Below are positions 47,269 to 58,113 of a stretch of DNA of 64,000 bases, piece after piece. The stretch is from Prostheceraeus crozeri (taxonomy: Eukaryota > Platyhelminthes > Polycladida > Euryleptidae), in the NCBI GenBank assembly GCA_907163375.1, contig CAJQUW010001409.1, forward strand, positions 62,001 through 126,000, written 5' to 3'. Position 1 is the stretch's first letter. Each line of letters opens with the position of its first letter. The position numbers and the translations under genes were made by a program. The notes beneath the pieces were generated by a model. It searched no databases. It was not told where the DNA came from and was given only the letters and a program-made list of their open reading frames with translations.

Positions 47269-47689
47269 TCTGACGAGACGAGGGATCAGGTAGAGCTCGG
47301 CAGCCGCGCAGATTCGTAGGCATATGATGTACATCATTCTGTGAAAGTCACATTTTCAACCTCGTTCCCCACAGAAGCTCGTTCTGGCTGTCGGACTTAT
47401 AATTTCGGAAATATTCCATTACGTGGAATATATGGCCTAAGTGATTCTGAAGTCAAACTTTGTTTCAAAAGTTTCAATAAATGTACAAAGCAACGATAAA
47501 ATAAGACAACAGCTTTCGTGCGTGACAAAGATTGATATCAAATGCCTCTATTAGAGACTGAATACAATGTTATGCAACGCAAGTCGGCAAGAATCATCAT
47601 GCTAGTACCCCAGCCTATCATCTATCACTTCGTGAAGAAAAAGACTGAGTTTTCGGGATTCTAGTTTTATTGATAAAACATTTTTGAGA

Positions 47690-48020
47690 AGTATTTGAAA
47701 GAAATAAGAACGAAAATTTCCCAACGTTTCGCTCAGTCTACTGAAACCGCGGTTGCTTTGATGATTAGTTTGCTCTCCTTTTCCTAAGTCTGTAGTACAA
47801 TTTGCAGATGTCTTGTTTTTTACATATAAGTTAGCTATACAAATGTAATATTTGGTTTAGTCCCTTTAGCATAGTTTCCACTCTATGATTTTCAAATTTT
47901 GTAATCAATTCATGTATCTAATCCAGTCGTTAATTTTTGCATGTACCCTTGAGAATGCTCAATAGACCATGAGCGAAACGATGGGAAAATTTTCGTTCTT
48001 GTTTCTTTCAAAAATTCTAG
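47690..48020. repeat. Inverted repeat with GAGCGAAACG motif
   Basis: Arms about 47690-47755 and 47962-48020 share TTGAAAGAAA, AAGAACGAAAATTT and CGTTTCGCTCA with few differences, separated by about 205 bp. The TGAGCGAAACG stretch recalls the GAAAC part of retroelement hammerheads, but no complete core is present. Confidence 0.55.
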
Positions 48021-48029
48021 TTTTAGCCG

Positions 48030-49083
48030 GCAAAAAGCCAATCCTTGTTGTATGGAGTACCGAAGACGCATAGGAATAAGGACTGATAAACTCTCACATT
48101 GATGTCTTTCAACTCGTGGACATGGTATTTGGAGCACGTGAATACTTCGCTGACTATTATGAAGCGCTTCATGTTTAAACGCAATATTCAATCAAGCATC
48201 AGTTGAATACACAATAACAACATTATCTTTCAAGTGCAAGTGGCAATTAACATGATAAAAACAAATTTGATATTTTGAATCTTCTTGACGTGGCATGCAT
48301 TTAAGCAGTTAGGTCGGTCAATTTACTCATTGTCAAGTTTCATCACATGCATAAGACAATGAAATTTTGAGTGCCCAATTTCATTGAGTTCGTTCGATGT
48401 ATCTCTGACAGATTGTTTCTGGTTTGAAGTGACAGGCTAGGAAAATATGTCATGAATGTCTTTTACACATGACAAATGCAATTTTGAAGAAATTATGAAA
48501 GAACCAAATACTTATAAATGCTACAGTATTTTATTATCTGTACGGTTGAGAGGTAAAATACACAGCGTTTCTTGCCGATTCTTTATTTTGGTCGGTTACA
48601 TGAGCGCAGTCAGTCACAATAAATAGATATAAGGAAGCGTGAGTCTTAGCTACATTATCATATTCCTATGAATTGTGACGTCAGTTGCAGAGCTACAGAG
48701 AGAGGAGAAGTCTCGTTCATAAAGGCACAAAAATGACGTCACAACAAAACTGGTCACGGCAGAGTCAAAATTGGAAAGGGGAACACAAACAGAAGAAATC
48801 ACACTTCAGGCGAAACATGACCGCAATTGTATGCATTATTCTATACGGCAATTCATTTCAGCTACAATTTGGAGACCATTGTTAACCAGGAACTTGTTTC
48901 AAACTTAATAGAGTTGGAAAAATTGTCTAAGGAAATGAACATTTCCGCCGTATAACCAGAATAATCTGTAGTAGAAGCTTTCACACCGAATGATAAAAGC
49001 TAAAGCTTTTAAAGTCACTACTCCCCATACCCACTGCAGCGTTGTGATGCTTTTAAGATTCGCAATTAGCAAGTTAGTCAAAT
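48030..49083. other. Intergenic, no gene seen
   Basis: Only short chance ORFs. Confidence 0.4.
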
Positions 49084-49190
49084 TTCGACGGGCTTTCATT
49101 AAATATCAATTTAAACACATTACAGGCAAATCGCTAAAGTTAGTGCGCCTGCAATAATTTATAAATGTTGCTTTTTCAAACACAATTTAA
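49084..49190. repeat. Dispersed repeat, copy 2
   Basis: Direct-orientation relative of 46758-46866, sharing TTAGTGCGCCTGC and the flanking order of motifs, with about 20-25% difference by eye. Confidence 0.5.
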
Positions 49191-49984
49191 ATAAATTATT
49201 CTACTTGCGTGACACTTTTAGACCAACTGCTTTTCTACTTTTCTACCTTGCGCAAGTAATAGTAGAACAATTATTATAATTCAATCCAAGCGAGTCAAGG
49301 TGGATGTGACGACAGCAAGAGATAAAAAACATGTCATTCTAATATCTCTTTTCTTCTCGCATATCTATTCGCTGTCTATTGATATACTATGTTATCAAGT
49401 TGTTGTTCGTCATGCGAGAAACACACCACTACTTTGAATTTTATTAGAATACTAGAACATTATATATATTCTATTATTCTATATATATTCTGTTATATAA
49501 GAATATTATATATGAATATTAGAGCGGTAAAGGAATGGTACCCCAGAGACGGAGGGGAAGACAGTAAACTCGCTGGATGAATGACATCAGGACAGTGGGA
49601 GGAGCCAACTAGATAAGCACGCCCATCAGAGGGCAACCTGGAAAGTTCATGTGGAGGCCTTCATCCAGCAGTGTATCGAAAATGGCTGAAGGAGAAGAGG
49701 CAATATTTGTACTTGAAGCTATATTATTTTTAGCTGTAGTATGAATTGAAGATGACGAGAACACACAACCACAAGAGATCATGTTTCTGTAAACATGCAC
49801 GCTGCTAATTTCGTGCTGAGAAAAATGCTCGAAAACCAAAGCGACCGACCAGGATATGTTGAAACGATTTTTTATGTTAATTCACGAAGTTTTAGTGCAA
49901 TCATAATTTATTGGCTTGCAAACACTGACATCGAGGTCAAAAGAAACATATGATCAAAACATCCTACTATTTGCAATCTTGCGA

Positions 49985-50450
49985 ATAAATGGTGACTTGG
50001 GATCTACACTCCAATTGCAACTTAAAAACTGCTGCTAAGAGACTGTATGTTCTACGTGTTTTAAAGCCATCTTTGTCTAAAAGTAAATTATTAAATGTTT
50101 ATAACACTCTCATTGTATCAGTATTCATGTACGCATCTCCACTTTTGTGTTGGCTACCAAATAGGATTGCTCACAAGTTACGTGTCTTTCAAAAATGTGT
50201 GCATAGACTCATTTATGGGGTAGATTGTCGATGCAGCCTTTTCGAGAATAGTGAGTTTTTCGTCGAACTCGTGTCACGGACTTTTTCGAAAGATGTAAAG
50301 AAATGATTGGGCATCCACTGCATGACATAATTCAGAGGCGTATGCCAAGAGGTGGGCAGCTATGTCTGCTATATACGGCTACTTTACGAAGACTGCACTC
50401 ATTTGTTCCTTACTCCTGCATCTTGATGAATGGTATGCTACCTTGATTTA
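49985..50450 (+). pseudogene. CR1/jockey-like LINE 3' fragment
   Basis: Open part: AAKRLYVLRVLKPSLSKSKL, YNTLIVSVFMYASPLLCWLP, then FQKCVHRLIYGVDCRC, the thumb and C-terminal block of CR1/jockey-like ORF2. After a frameshift comes IGHPLHDIIQRRMPRGGQL and LRRLHSFVPYSCILMN. It resembles the 3' part of the LINE at 40150-43730. Confidence 0.75.
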
Positions 50451-50459
50451 TACATTTTT

Positions 50460-51233
50460 TGCGCTGGAGCTATCGTTTATGTACAAATGCTAATTTCTTC
50501 ATTGAGAGAGAAATGCTACTTTGTAATTACTTCATCATCTACTTATGATTATTTGTAATGCCATGATTTTCATTCTATTTTGAAATATACACTTACTTAA
50601 ATGCCACACGTGAAGATTGCAATTGTAGTTTTCACGGTGTATTATGAATTTGGCTGTTGGGAAACACTTGAAAACACGATACATGGACATATTTGCATAA
50701 GACTGTGAGCGGTGCTACGGTTCACCGGCTGTTTCTGCTTGCACCTGTTCTCGAGCCGTTGGCATGCCCTTAGTGTGAATTTCGACAATTTGATCCTTTG
50801 CCGCATTATTTCAATTAACTAAATATTCGTCGCAACAAACATGGAGGAAAAGCGATTTTAAACATACAGCAATTAAAGATAATTTTTCAATTATGCGAGT
50901 TACTTGGAACTTACTAATTGCGAGTATTTCATTTCGAAAAAGTGAAAACAAAATTTCATGAAAATCACAGCTATATCAAAAAATTCCTGTTGAGAAAAGA
51001 ATTAGATTAGATTGGATCTCTCAGGGACGAAAATTAGCTAACTCAAGTTCGTGATAAATCACTTTAGGCCATGAAATCTCACATCCCGCAACTTCAGAAT
51101 CTCTTGGTGAATTTCTGTAATACAGAAATTTTATTTCGCAGAACGGTATCTTTAGGCATTTATCATTCATACGTACAAATCATTGTATGACAATGGCTTG
51201 GAAAAGTTGAAATTCATAAAGGCAGGTCGGTCA
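50460..51233. other. Intergenic, no gene seen
   Basis: No recognisable coding sequence or repeat. Confidence 0.4.
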
Positions 51234-51973
51234 GCCAGATGCAGGGATGCGGAGTCGGAGTCCCGGAGTCCCATCATTTTTGCTGGAGTCGGAGTCGGAG
51301 TCCCATCAAATGATAGGACTCCGGCCTATAACTAGACCGAAATATAATGCAAACAAATTATTTGTCCTCGTGCATATGGCTGTCAGTGTCTTGATGACAA
51401 CTTTCTCCGTCAAAAGTACAGAGACACTTCTGCAGGCAAAAGCTTGCAATGATTGAGGGAATGAATCGTGATAGTGAAAAAAAGGATTGTCCTTTCACTC
51501 GGTGATTTAGTAGAGAAGACAAGCCTTCCTCCTAGCCTCGATCACACCTACGCGCCAAAGGTCACATCAGAGACAAAAATGAAATACTAGTTTGTTTGAG
51601 ATCCTTACCTCTTACCCTCACGTTAATCGTGTATGTGATGGCTCCTCTAAAGCGCATATTAAAATCGAAAGTGTGCTCATATTTTTTGGAGCAGGATGAG
51701 GGATTTTCCTGCCTGGTAGAGACTGGAGAAAAACCGTGTGAAGCACACATCAAGAAGATGGGAGGAGCCGAGTCGCAAGCATCCAACTGAAAGCGGCATT
51801 TGATGATCTTTCATCGTAGATGATTGATATAATTGATACAGCAATATCACTAATAATAGGTTCACGTAAGCCTATAATGATCTATGATGTAGGTTACCAG
51901 TTTGTTTTTCAAAAAACTAGGCTATATATACTTACCACCCGGAGTCGGAGTCCTCCGCATCCCTGGCCAGATG
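51234..51973 (+). mobile_element. Non-autonomous BED-hAT element with perfect 8-bp target duplication
   Basis: The element 51242-51965 (724 bp) has inverted ends CAGGGATGCGGAGTCGGAGT / ACTCCTCCGCATCCCTG and flanking GCCAGATG at 51234-51241 and 51966-51973. Subterminal GGAGTC repeats match the older copy at 20868. The interior keeps the beginning of a transposase, so it is an internal-deletion derivative. Confidence 0.9.
51638..51817 (+). pseudogene. BED zinc-finger remnant of a hAT transposase
   Basis: MAPLKRILKSKVCSYFLEQD, GFSCLVETGEKPCEAHIKK, then SQASN, a stop where a Leu codon is expected, and KRHLMIFH. This is the BED finger order (W/CxYF, C, C, N-L-K-R-H-L-x3-H). The rest of the transposase is deleted. 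Confidence 0.7.
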
Positions 51974-52309
51974 TCACCTCCAATAGCGTGCGGTCTCCTC
52001 TAGCTTTCCTGGTGCTTACTTTAAGTCTAATTAACGTATGATTCGAAGCATTGACACCAAAACACGTAATAAAAAATAGGCTCTACTTTCCAGATTTTTA
52101 GGACTCACTTAGCTATGCTGCGAAATATCTACATGCATAACATTTTAAAATATTAGGTACACTGTCTGGTGTGAACAGGTGCAACTAGCGCACAGCCATA
52201 CATTTGCATGTGTAAGCTACCTACTCCAGCCCAAATTCAGGTCAGGCTTGAAATTGTCACCAGTTCAAAAATTAATAGTCTGTAAGACAGAAATTGGGAA
52301 AATGACAGA

Positions 52310-52315
52310 TTTATT
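52310..52315 (-). promoter_or_regulatory. Polyadenylation signal AATAAA
   Basis: AATAAA on the minus strand about 150 bp beyond the stop codon of the gene at 52467-53246, a normal distance for its 3' end. Confidence 0.45.
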
Positions 52316-52466
52316 ATAGAAAATAAAGTAAAAATATATAGACTCTTGAGTGCCACACTTTCTCTGAGACAAAAATGCAATTACACATAACTCATCTACG
52401 AATTAAACAGACTGAAAATGAATTTACTTAAAACTGAAACTGAAATAGTAAATCCTGAAGGTTGAT

Positions 52467-53246
52467 TCAGTCAAGTTTTCTCTTATGGCTTTTTGAAAAT
52501 GCTTTACGTTTCTTGCTATCACTTAATTTGTCACATAAAACCCGGCTGTAAGATATTTTGACTACAGGCACTTTTGAATTGGACATAAACATAGTTTTTT
52601 CTGCTTGAAGCGTCGTCTTTTCTACATATGAAGATGCTCCCATAATCATGCGCAAAGTCATTGACGGCTTCGAAGGTTCAAATCCTCTGAACATTGATCT
52701 CTCTTTTATTGCAAGTCTGAATTCACCACCATTGGACAGAAAATTTTCTTTCCTCAGAGAATTCAAGTGATAATAGTTATCGACTGATTCCACGTTTTTA
52801 CCTGTTATTGACAACTTTTTTGCCAGTTGATGGGAAAAGGGAATCAATGGACCGTCATGAATAGCCATATTGATTTTCTTCACAGGCACGAGCGTATTCA
52901 AAGGACGCAAAACTGCGGTGCTGACGATGTTTTTATCTGAACAAGGGCAGGAAGTCTTAAGTTCAGCTGCATTTTCTTTTACATTTTCAGCAACAATTCT
53001 GTGAGAAATCACTTTGTCCAGATTCTTCTCGGTGTAAATGTGTTTTCTCGATCGAGGGACGATGCAATGAGGATATGGGCCGGCACTTGTCCAACCGGAT
53101 CCAAAATCATTCCATTCGAAACAATCTATTGCTTGTTCATTGGTATAAGGAAAATCAGAAGAATGAATGTAATTAGCTGAGTCTTCACATGTTTTCAGCA
53201 AAGCAGTAGCTATCCGTCGGTCTGTAAAAAAGTTGAAGTGGGACAT
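52467..53246 (-). CDS. Orphan paralogue A, 259 aa, unrecognised family
   Basis: I do not recognise the family. Intronless frame, starting MSHFNFFTDRRIATALLKTC at the ATG that aligns with its paralogue at 56659. Residues 37-86 hold the shared block with DCFEWNDFGSGW, A-x-PYPHCIVPRSRKH and TEKNLDKVISHRIVA; residues near 195-240 hold a second shared stretch, PSMTLRMIMGAS ... VPVVKISYSRVLCDKLSD. The C terminus is strongly basic (KKRKAFSKSHKRKLD), like a nuclear localisation signal. No signal peptide or membrane span. Conservation concentrated in two blocks argues for a real protein. It is 225 residues shorter than its neighbour. Confidence 0.75.
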   Translation of the reverse strand: MSHFNFFTDRRIATALLKTCEDSANYIHSSDFPYTNEQAIDCFEWNDFGSGWTSAGPYPHCIVPRSRKHIYTEKNLDKVISHRIVAENVKENAAELKTSCPCSDKNIVSTAVLRPLNTLVPVKKINMAIHDGPLIPFSHQLAKKLSITGKNVESVDNYYHLNSLRKENFLSNGGEFRLAIKERSMFRGFEPSKPSMTLRMIMGASSYVEKTTLQAEKTMFMSNSKVPVVKISYSRVLCDKLSDSKKRKAFSKSHKRKLD

Positions 53247-53729
53247 GTGAAGTAGTATTTCGAAGAGAAAATCAGAGCTGCTGTTTAAAAATCAATTAAT
53301 ATCACAGCTAACACCACAATTACACTTGCAATGAAAGCTGGCATGCATCTAATGTCAAGCACAGCAAGAGCAAAATAGATCCACTGATAAGGGAACAGAT
53401 TGTATCATGGAAACTACCACTACCACTTTGAACTAATCAGTCGAGTCACGAAATTTTATTTGACAACGAGGCTTCTCTATTCAGGTTGTCTGCTCTGGCA
53501 GATATTTTATGAATTTTCGGAACCATAAAATCGCTCATATTGTAGTTCAGCAAAATAATTTGATCACCACATATTCATCAGTGGCGCGTGTTGCATAAGT
53601 TTACATGACATGCAACACACGCATCAAAATAGTAAATCATTTAGTTTGAAGAGTATTTGACTTAAGACTTCATTTTACCTGATTTTAGTATAAATTAACT
53701 TTTCTTTTCATTTTACGCTATTTGCATGT

Positions 53730-53772
53730 ACCGCTGATGATGGAAATATAAAATTTCCGAAACATGTTCGGT
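53730..53772 (+). ncRNA. Hammerhead ribozyme motif
   Basis: Stem I ACCG (53730-53733) pairs with CGGT (53769-53772). Core CTGATGA (53734-53740) is exact. After one extra T, stem II GGAAAT/ATTTCC encloses loop ATAAA (53742-53758). GAAA follows, then AC-AT-GT as a two-pair stem III and a GUU cleavage triplet. Same layout as at 37174 but with a shorter stem I and the extra base before stem II, so activity is less certain. No SINE head is recognised upstream. Confidence 0.55.
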
Positions 53773-53880
53773 TGAAGAAGACAAATAGTTTTCCTTCGCA
53801 GTAAATCATTAAATATATAATAAACTACCGCATCTCGGTTATGGAGGACCACTTGACGGTTTCTTAGATGTTGAAAATAA

Positions 53881-53883
<3 letters not shown>

Positions 53884-53949
<66 letters not shown>

Positions 53950-53966
53950 ATATATATATACATATA
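53884..53966. repeat. (AT)n microsatellite
   Basis: About 29 pure TA units from 53884, then interrupted ATACATGTATAT repeats. It lies about 640 bp upstream of the minus-strand paralogue start, in the divergent intergenic region. Confidence 0.95.
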
Positions 53967-53999
53967 CTATGTATATGACATAGTATACATTTTTGCGAG

Positions 54000-56658
54000 A
54001 ATTGAATCCCACTCTCCAATAGATAACCAGATTCGAAAGGTGCAGATATTCCACAATCCACATATCAACTGAACAAGTATCTTACCGGGTCATAAAGATT
54101 GCAGAGTGCCAGTTTCGGTCAGACTTTGCAATGGAAAAGAAAACTTAAAAAAAGTGCAGTCTAAGTTTGAGTGGAAGCAGTGCTTCAATTCAATCAACGA
54201 ATGCTACGCGATGGGAAGCAAGGATTCTGTTCAAATTCTGTCAAAAGTTATTATCTACTCAGTAATTAGATCATCAAGTGTCATGCTACACTAGTTTTGG
54301 AGCTGTCTCTTAGGGCTTCCCATTGGCCTTAGATTACTTGGGTAGAGTGGACACAATAATCAAATAATAATAATACCGGGATATGTAAAACTTTATTGCG
54401 CGTCATGGAAATACAAATGCATAAAAAATTATGACAACAAAGCAAGTAGATAAATGCATGCAGGGTAAAGTGGACACTTTAAATTCAAGGTCAACTATAT
54501 TGTCACTATCACTTTTTCTATTCTTCCAGCTTTCTTCTCTTGCATTAATTTGTTCGAATAAGCCACAGTATGACAATCAATTCTCACTACAGGCTCTTGT
54601 AAACTAATTAAATTTTACTGACTGGCCTATCTTAAAAGTTGTAGTGAATTTACATCATTATAGTAGTAACCCTGTGGGAACGCATCTTGCTAATAACAAC
54701 AGATTATCTGGCGAGGTCGCGATTTTGTGGATAATTTTTTGAAGGTTCATTTTCGTGTAAAAACTATCTCCGCATGTGAAAATGGTCATCATTTATCCAA
54801 AAGCATGTGTAAAATTAAAAAACGACAGGTGGCGAAAAAGTTACTATAATTAGTTGGTAGATATTTGTTTACTAATGCGAGCTGATTTTTCGCCAACCGG
54901 CGAAATCATGGATATTGTAGCAACTAATTAGTGGTAAGTAGTAATGTTCGTATATTACCTTCACATGAAAATGTATTGTATTCTCAGTCTGATCTGATAA
55001 AAAGGGATCTTTTTTAATTCACGAAGGCTTAAACTAAAAAAAGTATTTATCTTCCATAAATGTCGCAGTAAATACTATGATATTATTCAAATATTTTTCA
55101 TTGTTGTAAATTATTGAATGTCAAGAGATGTTATGAAAAGTGATATATGCGGATTCTCTATATTCTTATCATTATCAAAGAATGATAGTCTGCACTTATT
55201 TCTTAGATAGATTAGCCACATGTGGGGGATAGAGAGGAGGTACGTGAGGGAGAAAATAGATCGCCTCGGCTGTAGAGGCGGATTACTAAAGAAAATAAGA
55301 GAGAAAGTCAAAAGTAAACGGTGACATATAGAGCGCGAATTGTCGCCGGCGAACTTCGCCAGCGAATATCCCGCAAATATGACTGAACTTTAGCATGATA
55401 TTCTGCAGCTGACATTCGTCAGTTTTTCGTAAGATTCGTTCCCACAGGGAAGAAAATAGTAAAAGTCAGTGGTTTCAATGTATGATAAATTAGTAGCTCA
55501 TCATTTCTGACTAATGTTTGCGCATCCAAACAAGCGCTTCCATTAAAAATATGTCTTGGTTACCAATAGATATTTTTTTAGAAAATGTTAATAGGCCGAT
55601 AATTTGTATGATTAGTAATTAAAAGTAGCATCATGTCACTTTGATTGGCTGGTGCTTCACAAAATAATATATCGGATTTCAGAAGGCAGGCACTTGCTCA
55701 GCAGTACAGTACCGTATTTCGGAGCAATTACCGACAAAGAGCTATGTTATAGCAGAAACTTTGCTGAATGAGCTTCAAGATAGTGACAGCTATTTGAATT
55801 TGTTTCCTGAGTCCGATAACCATTCATGAAGTCCTAAGGCCAATTACATAACCAAAGAAATGCACTAGATATATCAGAGCTATACATGTTGAATCTGAAT
55901 GTACCAATTCATTCTGACAGGACAGCTGCCCCCTGTAGGCCCAGTTCTAATGCTAATAAGCAAAGAAATGAACCACTTGCAATATAGGTAGCCACTGGGC
56001 TATGATGTAAAGTAGGCCCATGTCACGTTCAATCATGACGCTGAACGTGTACAAAGTTAACTTTTCACAGCGCACCTGCACCTGTTTAAAATTGCTTTAC
56101 GCTCAAGTGATTGACCCTCAAAACATCAGGTCTCATTCTAATTATTGTCACAATGACCTGTTAACTCTTTGAAGAGCCAACAGCGTCCTAACGATTTGCA
56201 GAAACAATAAGCAGCCGTGACAACAAGGGCTGACAATCAATCAGCAATAGATTTGAAGCTATGAAGCGTGGTGTTGGCGAATGAATGTCGCCTGTGGGAT
56301 TGTTTAAAACCTGTCCGCTTTACATCATTATTCATCAAGTGTGTGCACTACTACTTCGATGATTAAGCAAAAATTAAATCATCATTAGGAAATCACGACC
56401 GGTTCTGACAGTCCACTTGAAATCACTCATTCACTTCTCGTTCATGAGCTTGAACTCTCTCCTCTCTTGGGTCGCGGAATAATCCAATCGTTTTACAAGA
56501 ACGCGCGCGCGTTTTACTCTACTCTGAGGAGACTACTCGTCATCGGATTGACAGCAATCGCGACAGGCGGGCATCTATTGCTCTCGCTGCACTTGTTTTT
56601 GGAGCTGATGTCGACAGTTAAAAGTCATTGGCAGTGGCGTGGTTCCTGATCGTCGTAC
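54000..56658. other. Divergent intergenic region between the two paralogues
   Basis: No coding sequence recognised. GC content rises towards 56220-56658, the probable promoter and leader of the plus-strand gene. No clear TATA box or repeat was identified. Confidence 0.4.
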
Positions 56659-58113
56659 ATGTCTCACTTCAATCGATTCAACGATCGACGTATCGTGGAA
56701 GCATTGTTACAGTCACGTGAACAGTCCAACTCAGTCTCAAATGCACCTCAAACATCCATCGCATCCAACGTTACAGGGAACAGAGAGCAAATTATCGATT
56801 GCGTAGAGTGGAATGATCTTGGATATGGATGGAGCAACGCAGCGCCGTTTCCTAACTGCATCTTGCCACGATCGAGCAAACATTTGTTTACAGAAGAGAA
56901 CCTGGATTCCGTTATAGCTCAGCGCATCGTTGCAGCTTTGAATGAAGCAGCCTCTACGAATATCGCCGAGGAGCCGAAGGTGAATGGTGTTGCAACTCGC
57001 CGTTCATTCGCATCGCTTCGTACGGATCCATTCAACACTGGACAGAAAACACGGCCATCGAATGCCGTTCTCCCTCTTAAGGAGGCTCGTCTTCAGCCTT
57101 GTACTGAGACATTTTCTTCAAGAGATCATCACATTCAACAGCCCTTGACAACACAACAGAAGAGACTTCAACGCGAAATTCAAAGGGATACACGAAAACG
57201 TGAAATTGAAGTAGAGAAATCCAAACCTTCAGATATAAATGCAGTATCATCGGACAGTGAAACAGTAGGTAAAACAGTGGAATCTTCGCACAAAGGTACT
57301 ATAGGTCCTATTGTAACCAGACATGTTCCTTCAGTCACTCCAAGACTGATGATGGCTACAATGCCTAGCACAGAAAATGAATTAATTTTACCTCCCATCG
57401 ACATTCCTCTCGTCAGTTTATCATTTAATTATGACCGGCTAAGTGAAAAGATGAATTGGTGGGATGAAGAAATCAGGAAAGATATTCAAACGAAAGCTGA
57501 CGCCCGAAACCGTGCCAAACTTGAGACTTTGATGGACTCGGAGGAAGGGACTCTCGGTGGAGATATATTTTCCATTAAATCCATTCTACATACGTGCAAT
57601 TATGAGTGTGACTGCAACAGATATCCTGAGCGCCAGAATAAATTATTCGAAGCCCCAACGGCATCTGCCATGATCGCTGCGAATCGCGACCATGGAGGAA
57701 AACTGAAAAGTCGCTACACTACCAATGTTGCTCTTCGACGTGTGTCACGAGGATCGGCAGTTTCTCAACGACGCACTTCAACATCAAACGGCTATGTATC
57801 TTGGAATACGGCTGATGGGTTACCTTTGTCCGCTGTAAGCAGTAGTAGTGGCACTAAATTGATGAATAATAACACCACAGACATCTCACGAGACATCAAG
57901 GATGCTCAAGAGGTTTTAAAATCCAGTACTGCGAACACCGATGGAAATGTAATTATGCCAGGAGGAAATGGCGTGAGCGGTTTTTGTTCAAATGCGTTGG
58001 GTCAGCCAAAGATCAGGGAGGCGAAATCTATTCCTTCGATACCAACCGATTGTGACGTTTCCAAAGCAGTAACACTAACCGGAAAACGACTGCAAGTCGT
58101 TGTCCCAAGATAG
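56659..58113 (+). CDS. Orphan paralogue B, 484 aa, unrecognised family
   Basis: I do not recognise the family. Intronless. Starts MSHFNRFNDRRIVEALLQSR. Residues 43-92 hold the shared block: DCVEWNDLGYGWSNAAPFP, NCILPRSSKHLF and TEENLDSVIAQRIVAAL. Residues 155-185 are a charged Gln/Arg/Lys/Glu helix (QKRLQREIQRDTRKREIEVE). A second shared stretch follows (VTPRLMMATMPS ... IPLVSLSFNYDRLSEKMN). The B-specific half contains a Cys cluster (CNYECDCNRYPE) and Ser/Thr-rich, Arg-rich sequence. No signal peptide or membrane span; probably an intracellular, partly disordered protein. It points away from paralogue A, 3.4 kb apart. A weak AATATA signal lies near 58210. Confidence 0.82.
   Translation: MSHFNRFNDRRIVEALLQSREQSNSVSNAPQTSIASNVTGNREQIIDCVEWNDLGYGWSNAAPFPNCILPRSSKHLFTEENLDSVIAQRIVAALNEAASTNIAEEPKVNGVATRRSFASLRTDPFNTGQKTRPSNAVLPLKEARLQPCTETFSSRDHHIQQPLTTQQKRLQREIQRDTRKREIEVEKSKPSDINAVSSDSETVGKTVESSHKGTIGPIVTRHVPSVTPRLMMATMPSTENELILPPIDIPLVSLSFNYDRLSEKMNWWDEEIRKDIQTKADARNRAKLETLMDSEEGTLGGDIFSIKSILHTCNYECDCNRYPERQNKLFEAPTASAMIAANRDHGGKLKSRYTTNVALRRVSRGSAVSQRRTSTSNGYVSWNTADGLPLSAVSSSSGTKLMNNNTTDISRDIKDAQEVLKSSTANTDGNVIMPGGNGVSGFCSNALGQPKIREAKSIPSIPTDCDVSKAVTLTGKRLQVVVPR

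Noticed and set aside
53718-54063. ORFs of Tyr-Ile repeats on the minus strand
   Set aside because: Translation of the (AT)n microsatellite, not protein coding.
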